A stretch of DNA of 60,000 bases from Takakia lepidozioides (Eukaryota > Streptophyta > Takakiopsida > Takakiales > Takakiaceae), in assembly GCA_030704615.1 (NCBI GenBank), contig CM060733.1:6450001-6510000 (forward strand), in the 5' to 3' direction. This document shows, one piece after another, positions 53,301 to 60,000 of the stretch. Within the stretch, counting starts at the first letter, position 1. The number at the start of each line of letters is the position of its first letter. The position numbers and the translations under genes were made by a program. The notes under the pieces were generated by a model. It was not told where the DNA came from and ran no database searches. It saw nothing but the letters and a program-made list of their open reading frames with translations.

Positions 53301-53690
53301 TGAAAAACTTGACTGCTCTCTGTGGACTAGTGTCACTCCTAGTAACAATTGTACATCGGTGTGCATTTCTTACCTGTTGCTCAGTTCTATACCCAGCTTG
53401 CTCCCTTCTATGAGTATGAAGCAAGAAGTTCCTGCCAAACTGTGGATGTACATCTGATGGCAAGTCATGTAACACACTCTCTGTATGAATGGGTATTGTG
53501 GCAGGTTCAATTACTGTTTGACAAATTGGATGCCAAGAAGGCAGGAGTGATAAGCAGGCCAGATTTTACACACTTCCTCGAGGGAAACCCAGACTACTTA
53601 GCTGTCTTTCTCATTTCGAGGCCAGATTTATTATCAAGCTCTATAAAGGAGGTTGACAAGGAATTTCTAAACATGAATGGAAGATTATAG
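47327..53690 (+). CDS. LPEAT2: Lysophospholipid acyltransferase with EF-hands (LPEAT2 type)
   Basis: Exons 47327-48133, 48818-49095, 49430-49547, 49698-49856 and 53505-53690, all GT-AG and in phase, give 515 aa, close to the plant family. After a soluble N-terminus (DVPFNPFSNDSPFEGIYE) come two hydrophobic segments (about residues 45-75 and 95-115). The PlsC acyltransferase domain follows: block I SNHVTFADPVF (H-x4-D catalytic pair), block II AIMKAMQVIAVNR, block III FPEATTTNGK and block IV QPMVIRYPH. The C-terminal half has EF-hands: a canonical loop DGDEDGLLDKAE, plus degenerate ones at FDRPNRGFINF and LDAKKAGVISRPD. LPEAT2 reacylates lysophosphatidylethanolamine and related lipids at the endomembrane using acyl-CoA. 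Intron 4 is 3.65 kb because of a LINE insertion, which leaves the splice sites intact. Block III has Ala where Gly is usual. Confidence 0.94.
48200..48817. other. LPEAT2 intron 1
   Basis: Intron 48134-48817. The reading frame of exon 1 stays open past the donor to 48199, but the family alignment (NFMEVEYLP) requires splicing from GAG/GTGAAA at 48133 to GCAG/GTGGAGTAC at 48818. No other feature is seen in it. Confidence 0.7.
49902..52837 (+). pseudogene. LINE ORF2 protein (RT plus C-terminal zinc knuckle), interrupted by a nested LINE tail
   Basis: About 860 codons in one frame if the nested 342-base unit (insert plus duplicated target) is ignored. The host codons resume exactly: LSPLL before and LSPLLFNVF after the insert. 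The protein would be a target-primed reverse transcriptase; it lacks the endonuclease domain and is stopped at 51169 within the insert. It reads on to the stop at 52837, seven bases before the LINE 3' end, so this LINE has almost no 3'UTR. Confidence 0.88.
51063..51387 (+). mobile_element. Nested LINE 3'-end insertion with 17-bp target-site duplication
   Basis: The 325-bp segment is a copy of the host LINE's own last 329 bases (52515-52843), starting CTCACCAAAGAGAC and ending GAGTACAA, with a 3-base deletion (FLDIW against FLEDIW) and a few substitutions. It is flanked by perfect copies of TCTCTCCCCTCTGCTCT at 51046-51062 and 51388-51404. This is a textbook target-primed, 5'-truncated insertion. 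Confidence 0.93.
52855..52907 (+). repeat. Older 3'-tail fragment of the same LINE family
   Basis: GCGCAGGGTCTATAGCCAGA then AGGCTACGGCAAACGAAGTC and TTACGAGTACAT is a diverged copy of the last about 55 bases of the LINE, directly downstream of the main copy's end and followed by TCTCTCTCTCAC. It shows that the family hit this CT-rich spot more than once. Confidence 0.75.
52951..53360 (+). repeat. Two tandem repeats (about 205 bp each) in LPEAT2 intron 4
   Basis: Units 52951-53156 and 53157-53360 share GTAGAAAGT, AAAACTGAGACTC, CGTTCTGTAGTTGTGTTGTG, GGGATGGATTTTG and CTAGTAACA. They are about 85 percent alike by eye. The second ends about 145 bases before the last LPEAT2 exon. Confidence 0.8.
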
Positions 53691-55176
53691 ATTGATTCTA
53701 AACAATTTGGTTGGAGGTAGTTTGAGGATCTAGTGGGCTCACATTGGAGTGTTGTTGCCATACAACCATGGCTCTGTGAATACGTCGTGAAGTTTTATCG
53801 ATACCTGTCATAAAAATATTGCATTATTTTGGATTGTTGAGTTTTTGGAACACGCATTGGTTGTAGCAAAGAAGTTCAGGCTCCTTTCTTTCGGAAAGAG
53901 AACAACCTTGACAGAATTTATGCTTCAGCTGCCCTACATGGGGGTGGAGCAGTGCGGTGGGGGTTGAGCTACTTGATTTGAAGTGGGACAGCAAATAGTT
54001 GAGAGGCGTGCAAGAAAGTCAAGATTGTGACTGAAGCTTCACACCTGCATATTGATTGGTGTGTAGATTCGGTGGGGAGCTGGTGGGGTTGTGGTACTGG
54101 GTTTGAAGCCGTGTGTGGATTAATTGTGACAGTAAAGTGTCTGTGTTGATTTTGTCACAACTGAGTTTGAGAGGCGGGCTATGAACCTGAAAGATAGTGC
54201 TGAAACTTTACACTAGGTGTTGTATTTGTTGGTGCCTGAGTACTTTGATTTGTTAGTTTGATCTTTGCATTGCATTGGACCTCTACTTTGGTTATGGAGA
54301 GATTTGTCCACTTTGCTCTGGCACCACCTGGCAACAGCCTAACCAATGTAGGAAGGACACAACTTCCTTGAACAGAGACAGTAGCAGGTACTGCCATGGC
54401 CACGCCCATGGAGGTAGGATCACTGTAACCCTGCTAGAAGAGCTTGCTGACTATAAGTTCTGCTGAAGGCCTTCACTTAATGCGGTTAAAGATCTGCAAA
54501 GTTATCTGAAAGCTACCCCACAATGACAGCCTCTGCACTTGAGTTTCCTGATTTTGAATGCCATCCCCTCTCCTCTGTAGCCTGACCAGGGAGACTAAAT
54601 CCCACGAATTGCAGGGATTTAAGCCACCAATGACTCAGATGATGAGCTTTTAGTGAAACGAGCAATGTGAGAAGTTTCTTGACGTAACAAGTTTCCTTGT
54701 CTGCAAACTTCTAGGTGCTTTCAGGCCCTCCATGATCTTTGAGACCTTGAGCCTATGGACAATAGGAAATCCGGATGGATGCCTGAAATGTCTGATGGAA
54801 AAGTGATACCTACAGCATTGGACTTCAAACAATCACACTGAGAGGGCGATGGGCCCAGTCCCAGTGTTCTCAATTCTTTGCAGATTTGCAAAATGTAAAC
54901 AGTGTATTGTAGATTCACTTCAACGTTGATCTATGATCTATGCAAATCAGCTTGGGTCCTATACTGGACATGCAATTCAACATCAAAATCATTCTGGGCC
55001 AGGTGGGTCCCAGCCGAATAAGGAGGCGGGGTGCAATAAGTGGAAGCCATAGTTGCCTGACAAGTTTCTTCTTTCAAACAGAACACTGCACGGCTTTCAT
55101 ACTCTTCCTCTCAGGCAGAAGACAGGACGCACACTTCTTAACGCGGTGGAGCTTCTGCGACTGGTCTGTGCTGAGC
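53691..55176. other. Intergenic region after LPEAT2; no gene recognised
   Basis: Holds the LPEAT2 3'UTR and the upstream region of the GPI-protein gene. A weak direct repeat (GAGAGGCGKGCWA, GTGAC/GTGCTGAAGCTT) occurs near 53999 and 54167. No coding or RNA feature is supported. Confidence 0.5.
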
Positions 55177-57355
55177 ATGGCGCCTCGTGGGTGCTTCTCT
55201 GCAGTGCTTCTGCGTTGCGGCGCTTGCATACTGTGCTGGGCATTGCTCATGTACGGTGTGAATGCTGACGATGGTGAATATCTGTCCCACTCTACCTCCT
55301 CCCCTTTCTTATTTGATTTATGACTTGGAAGTATTGGTGATGGTGGGTGGCCCTCTCTTCCTCCTGCTGGAGCTCGTACTTGAGAGATGTGATCTTGCTT
55401 CCCTCCTCGTTTTCTCGCATTACTTCCCTTTCCTAGCTCTCCTCTGGCTCGTGGTTCTTCTCTTTTTCACCCATTTATGCTCATTTCAAGACGCATCACA
55501 ACCCATAAAAAAGAGGAATGTCTATGGAGTCGGTGCTAATATGGGTGATAGTACTCTGTGACTGATGCGACTTTTGGCGAATTTTATCTCAGTAGGTGTG
55601 ATAGCACAATCTGTGTTGAGTCTTATAGCTTCAACTAACCTCTGAGTTTTTGTAACTCATCAGCTGAAGGCTTGCAAATGTGACATCTCAAAGGTGGATT
55701 TCAAAATAAATTGAGAGAGGGATCCTGTTACACTCTGCATGCGTTTTGGAGCGTGGTTCTAGTTCCACATAAGGAAGATCTGGAACCAGGCCCATAGCTG
55801 TATGCATCTGAAATTTGAGCGTTGAACTATTCTATTGGGCGTGCCAAGGCTTCCATTGGCACAATGATGGAATGGTTTTGACGGATTTTCAATCGTAGTT
55901 GGCCATCTTCAATATGGAATAGGGTCGGACCTAGGAGAGTATCAGGGTGTGGAGACAAAGTCATGCTGGGGTGAAGTGTCCTGTCATCAGAGTAATCATA
56001 TCTATCTGACATACAACCAGCCCCCTTCTTGGGATCCACCAAACCAAGAGGACTAGCTCTATACTAACATTCTGTTATGGTGAAAAGCTGCTGTTCAGCA
56101 TTAATCTGTTGCTATACCTGACCATGTTGGGTCATCTGTGTTTGCATCCTATTACCATAGTAATTTCAAAAGAAGAAAAAATAAAGGACACTAAGGAGAG
56201 CTATAAGAAATGGAAATGCATTAATATTTTCTGCATTTCAGGGTGAGTGTTTAAATTTCTGGAAACAGGAATGTCTCTGGAATCATTGTTGGGATGCTGT
56301 TTGCATTGCTCACTTTTTGCTATGGTAGCCAGTGGATGATATTCAAAGTTTCCGTAGAACCCATCTACATTTGCATAGAACATGTAACAGGAGGAGTTCT
56401 GGTGATCCTCGGAGGTATGTTGGAATTGCATTATTTCTTACTGGAGCGCTCTTCATGTGTGGGATGGAGATATATAGTATGGAGTCCTTGATAAGGATTA
56501 ATTTTTTTTAAGTAGGGTTCAGTTAAAAAGAACCAGGATTGTTTGTACCTGAGAGACATCGTGTACTGAGAATCAGGAGCTAAGTGAGGTTATATCCTTC
56601 TGCTTTATGTTTTGCTATGTAGGCTGCCATCTGCTATTGGTCTCAGAGAAAAAGCATGAATGAACTATAGAAGGGCTGTGGGCAGGCAGTCTCTGCAGCC
56701 TGTCATGTCTGATATTATATGCCCCAGATTGTGTGGTCAGCTACGTTGAGGAGAAAGAAAGGATCATTAATTGGAAGGAGGGGAAGTGAATGCAGGGACT
56801 CAAGCAGTTCTAGACAACGTCAACAAATACAGGGGACAGAACCAGTTGCCAGAGCTGACATCCAATGATGGTGCAGCCTGTGTTGCAGGCCAAGTGGCCT
56901 TGCAGTACAAGGGCCAGTCCTGCACTAACACCACGGGTGCCAATACAGTGCCAGGCACAGAATCAGATTTTTCCAACTACCCTGCAATGTTGGCTGCCTG
57001 CAACCTGGCAATAACAGACACCAAAGATGGTGCCATCCTACCTGATTGTATTCCAGCTGGAATAGATGCTTCAAGTGCCCCACTTGTAGCTGCATCCAAC
57101 ATCACAAAGTCGGAAATGTATCAAGAGTACTTGAATAGCACACAGTACACATCTGCAGGAGTGGGATCAGTAGATAATGTGTGGTATGTTTTGGTTCTGG
57201 CCACAAACTCAACTGGTGGCAATTTCCTGAATGAAAATCCTAATCCATCAGATTTGAATAGTGCCGCATCGTCACAGGGTGTTTCTCTTGCTTTCACTGC
57301 TTTCTTAGCAGTCATAGCTTTATGTAAATCTGTGTCTGATCTTGGACTCCCGTAA
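55177..57355 (+). CDS. Plant GPI-anchored secreted protein (At5g19230/At3g06035-like family)
   Basis: Exon 1 55177-55273 encodes a signal peptide (MAPRGCFSAVLLRC, then CILCWALLMYGVNA-DD). Exon 2 56778-57355 joins in phase (split Gly: GATG/GTGAAT to GGAAG/GAGGGG), giving 224 aa. The body reads VNKYRGQNQLPELTSNDGAA, CVAGQVALQYKGQSCTNTTG, TVPGTESDFSNYPAMLAACN, ITDTKDGAILPDCIP and VLATNSTGGNF, the hallmarks of this uncharacterised plant family with four conserved Cys. A Ser/Ala-rich candidate omega site (NSAASS) precedes a hydrophobic tail (VSLAFTAFLAVIALC), as needed for a GPI anchor, with an unusually long polar end SVSDLGLP. It acts at the outer plasma-membrane surface; biochemical role unknown. 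The 1.5-kb intron has nothing notable. Confidence 0.87.
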
Positions 57356-58111
57356 AGGTTCAAGCTCTCCAATTGTTTTTGTTTAGTAACTTCTTTGCGC
57401 TTTCAATAGAATTGATTGTGCCTTGAGTCATTCATCATTGAAAGAAAGCCCTTGGTCACCTCTCACCAAGATTCTCAGTTTTCCAGACACTCTTGTCTCA
57501 GTGTGCATGTGTGTGAGTCCATTTTTCCTTTTGCAATTAGTGCATTTGCTTATGTGCTATCAATGCTCATGCCACCAAGCTTGAGGCCCAGAGCTGTGTA
57601 GACCTTTAGGGAGTGTCATTCATAAACTCATGTGCGACCATTACAAGGTATGCGCGACAATGGTGGAGTGTATGGAAATGAGCAGGTTTGATGTACCTAC
57701 AGCAATGGTGCAGGGACTTATGTAGAATGGGGAGGAGGCATGAATATGTGTTGCCATATACTCCCCTGCTAACTAAAATTGTATAGTTGGTACAAAGATT
57801 GATAATTGTCTTCTGAAAATTGAATGTTCTTCACTATCTAGTCCCTAAACCACATACACCCTTTTACACGATATGCGATACATGGATGGCTGGTACACCA
57901 AGGCAAATTGTTGACAACATGCTCTTCATTTACTACACTGCACAGGCTGTTGGGAAATTTGAATGTTGCACAGCAGCTTCAAGGTGGATAGGCCCTTGCA
58001 ACAGATGGGTTGACAGTTACAGCGCGACTCTCAAAAAAAGGTGGCCAAGCTTTGAAGCTTCTGTTTCTTACACCCCTATGAAAGAGGTATCACCCAATGT
58101 TGAGAGGTTAT
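57356..58111. other. No gene recognised
   Basis: 3' flank of the GPI-protein gene. One plus-strand frame (57820-58122) is open for 100 codons but begins without family similarity and runs into the inverted-repeat element, so it is not called. Confidence 0.5.
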
Positions 58112-58751
58112 TTAACCCCTAAACGCCCGCCGGCCCAAAACGGGCCATTTTCTGGGCTCAAACAGGTCTGCCAGTCGCAGATTTTGGCCGATTTTGGTTT
58201 ATTTTGTTGGGTGCACTGCGTGTCCACGGCAGGATGGTCCATGCGAGAGCGATTGCCCAGATCAGGATGGACGGCAGAAATCTAGGGCTTTTTTTGGCGG
58301 GATTCTGATTGCGGCTGCTCCCGCCTCTTTGTTTTCCTGTGCATAGCTCACAAAAGAGTATCTCACACCCCGTGCATTTTGACCAAGTCCCTGCACCTGC
58401 CATGGGCTCCAATTCTGGTGATTTTGGGCTTGTTGGAACAAGGGAGACGAGAGGAACACCTTTTGGGGTACAGCAGGCCGAGCCAATGCCATCCCGACAT
58501 GCAAAATCTTGCAAATCTCCATTTTTTTATTTTGTTTTTGCAAAAGTTCCCAAGAATGGCAACGGTGGGGTTTTCGCAGCATTTGTCTGATTGGCTCGAA
58601 ATTTGGGCAGGACCTGCCAGGGGTAGGTCGTAACATATTTTCCGGTTGTTTTTTGCAGATGCACTTTTTTCAAAAAATTATGCTCCTTTTCCTGGCTGGG
58701 GGTCAAATATTTGGGAAAAGTCAACGGAGGCCAGCGGGCGTTTAGGGTTAA
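58112..58751. mobile_element. Non-autonomous element with TTAA flanks and CCCTAAACGCCCGC inverted repeats
   Basis: The left end is TTAA-CCCCTAAACGCCCGCC and the right end, read in reverse, is TTAA-CCCTAAACGCCCGCTGG. Inverted repeats of about 19-20 bp, a CCC start and TTAA duplications are the marks of piggyBac-superfamily DNA transposons. The 632-bp interior has no transposase, so this would be a MITE. A hairpin GGCCCAAAACGGGCC lies just inside the left end. Confidence 0.7.
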
Positions 58752-59362
58752 TCTTGTCTCTAATAACAGTTGGTTATCTATCCGGTTATATATATATATA
58801 TAACTGCAGGAGATGAAAATTTGAATAACCAGTCCCGTTAGGAACCGATAGAGTGTAGGCATACAAATAACCGGTTACTATTGGGACCGGCGGAGGCCAA
58901 AATTTTAAAAATTGATGTAGACAACCGGTTGGGTATTTTTTAAGTGCACGGTTATGAAAAATAAAAATAAAAATGAGTGGTCTAATATATGAATATATAT
59001 ATTGGGTCTAGTAACCTAAGGTTATGAGTGGTGGTTCTGAGGTGTGAGTCCTTGGCTAAATTTGTGAATGAGCTTGCATATTTTGAAGCACATTGAAACA
59101 TTATGATAGGACATTGTATTTTTTGAAATCCCCATGGATGAAACCCATTCATTTAGTAATTTTAGATGCATGTGTATATCTAAAATATATCTACAGGCCG
59201 GCTCTATTGTACCAATGCAGGCTTGAAAATATATTTATGAAATTTCAGCTATAATTCTATATTTCTTTTTAAATAAATATACATAACCGGTTGTATAACC
59301 CTCAGTTATAGCGAAAATGATAACCGGATTTATGGATACCCGGCCAAAAAAACATGTCACTC
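58752..59362. repeat. AT-rich segment with recurring AACCGGTT-type motifs
   Basis: Variants of the palindrome AACCGGTT occur at about 58773, 58866, 58922, 59285 and 59322, each next to TAT or ATAAC, along with a TATATATATATATA run at 58788. There is no coding frame. It is bounded by two TTAACCC sequences. Confidence 0.5.
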
Positions 59363-59420
59363 TTAACCCTTAAGTTCCCAAGCGACCTGAATCGGGTCAC
59401 TTTGAATTTGCAGTTCGACC
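59363..59420 (+). mobile_element. Possible second TTAA-type transposon end
   Basis: TTAACCCTTAAGTTCCCAAG is followed by the hairpin GACCTGAATCGGGTC, the same layout (TTAA, CCC, then a GRCC...CGGGYC hairpin about 15 bases in) as the element at 58112. The partner end would be right of the window, so it is only suggestive. Confidence 0.35.
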
Positions 59421-59639
59421 TAATTTTTGCAGATCTAATCTGATGGGCCCCACTCCTAAAGCTTTAATGACAAGGGATTTGTCTTGAGTATGATGCAAAC
59501 AAAAAAAATTAAAAACAAACAAAAGCTACGACCTACAAAAAAATGCCTCTCATTTTAAGATAATAGGGTCTTCAATGGGCACGTGCGATGTGGTCGGTAG
59601 GCCCCGCGCACGGACACCCAGCTCCCCCACCCCGCCCCG

Positions 59640-59850
59640 CCCACGCCCCCGTCCGCCGCGCGGCCAGTCCCCCGCCATGAGTCCGTGCCATCCAGTCTGC
59701 CAGTCCGCTACTGGCCAGTCCGTTGCCCAGCAGTCTGCCAGTCGGCCAGTCCCCCGCCCATGAGTCCGCTGCCCTCCAGTCTGCCAGTCCACCAGTCTGC
59801 CCGCCAGTCCGCTGGCCAGTCCCCTGCCATCCAGTCCGCTGACGGCGCAG
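59640..59850. repeat. CCAGTC minisatellite
   Basis: More than fifteen irregular copies of CCAGTCYGC (as GTCTGCCAGTCCGCTGGCCA and similar) in about 190 bases, GC-rich, preceded by a CCCCGCCC-rich block. Open frames on both strands here are by-products of the repeat. Confidence 0.8.
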
Positions 59851-60000
59851 GATCTCCACCGTCCATTCCCATAACCCATCCAAGCCCTCCATTTTTAGGG
59901 CAGCGAAAATGGCAATGATCTTGCCACCAAATCCCGGCCGCTATCTTTTGACGGCTGTTTGTTGTCCGATGTTGCGGTAGGCGTTTCCATGCACGCGACT
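59851..60000. other. Window end, nothing recognised
   Basis: Short unique sequence after the minisatellite; no motif or open frame of note. Confidence 0.4.

Noticed and set aside
57820-58122. 100-codon frame downstream of the GPI-protein gene
   Set aside because: No similarity recognised and its end runs into the inverted-repeat element at 58112.
59550-59918. Gly/Trp- and Pro/Ser-rich frames near the right edge
   Set aside because: Products of the CCAGTC minisatellite on both strands.
1-60000. tRNA or rRNA genes
   Set aside because: No cloverleaf with A/B-box consensus or rRNA-like segment was recognised by eye; tRNAscan-SE and Infernal would be needed to exclude them.

Overview
The window is nuclear DNA of a streptophyte (green-plant lineage). 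The evidence is spliceosomal GT-AG introns in every intact gene, plant-type gene families (early-nodulin-like phytocyanin, plant SH3P BAR/SH3 protein, ROCK1-type nucleotide-sugar transporter, plant EF-hand LPEAT2, a plant GPI-anchored family, PPR relics, SURNod19 exons) and plant-style transposons (Ty1/copia with an initiator-Met primer-binding site, CACTA, Ty3/gypsy). A Ty3/gypsy family carrying a cytosine-DNA-methyltransferase domain, a combination I recall being reported from charophyte algae, together with the large introns and heavy repeat load, makes a charophyte or an early-diverging land plant plausible. I cannot fix the species.

Layout. 0-3.3 kb: a decayed, internally deleted copia element (minus strand), a 211-bp inverted-repeat element, then an intact two-exon phytocyanin gene. 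3.3-13.5 kb: repeats and relics, with three decayed PPR loci, two families of dispersed repeats and two orphan SURNod19-like exons. 13.5-28.5 kb: a transposon nest. It holds gypsy copy A (minus; LTR-like repeats, PHD finger, integrase C-terminus, methyltransferase C-terminus) with a CACTA end inserted in its methyltransferase, then gypsy copy B (plus; gag, protease, methyltransferase, RT, RNase H), then a third gag copy C, then a non-LTR retrotransposon with an N-terminal zinc finger (minus).

28.5-57.4 kb is a gene island. SH3P (minus, 10 exons, 384 aa), ROCK1-like transporter (minus, 7 exons, 323 aa) and VPS45 (minus, 13 exons, 568 aa) run in one direction. LPEAT2 (plus, 5 exons, 515 aa) diverges from VPS45 across 1.1 kb, and a GPI-anchored protein gene (plus, 2 exons) follows. 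I reconstructed the exons by matching reading phase across GT-AG junctions; each gene closes in frame at the length expected for its family. SH3P and VPS45 both act in membrane trafficking, LPEAT2 makes phospholipids, and the transporter feeds ER/Golgi glycosylation, but nothing here shows co-regulation.

LPEAT2 carries a 5'-truncated LINE of about 3 kb in its fourth intron, and that LINE is interrupted by a 325-bp tail of its own family flanked by a perfect 17-bp target-site duplication. 57.4-60 kb is repeat-rich: a 640-bp TTAA-flanked inverted-repeat element, an AT-rich segment with recurring AACCGGTT motifs, a second possible TTAA-type end and a CCAGTC minisatellite.

The most interesting system is the methyltransferase-bearing gypsy family. 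Combining copies A and B gives the order gag - protease - C5 methyltransferase - RT - RNase H - integrase - PHD finger, that is, a retroelement with both a DNA-methylation writer and a putative histone-tail reader. Both copies here are inactivated.
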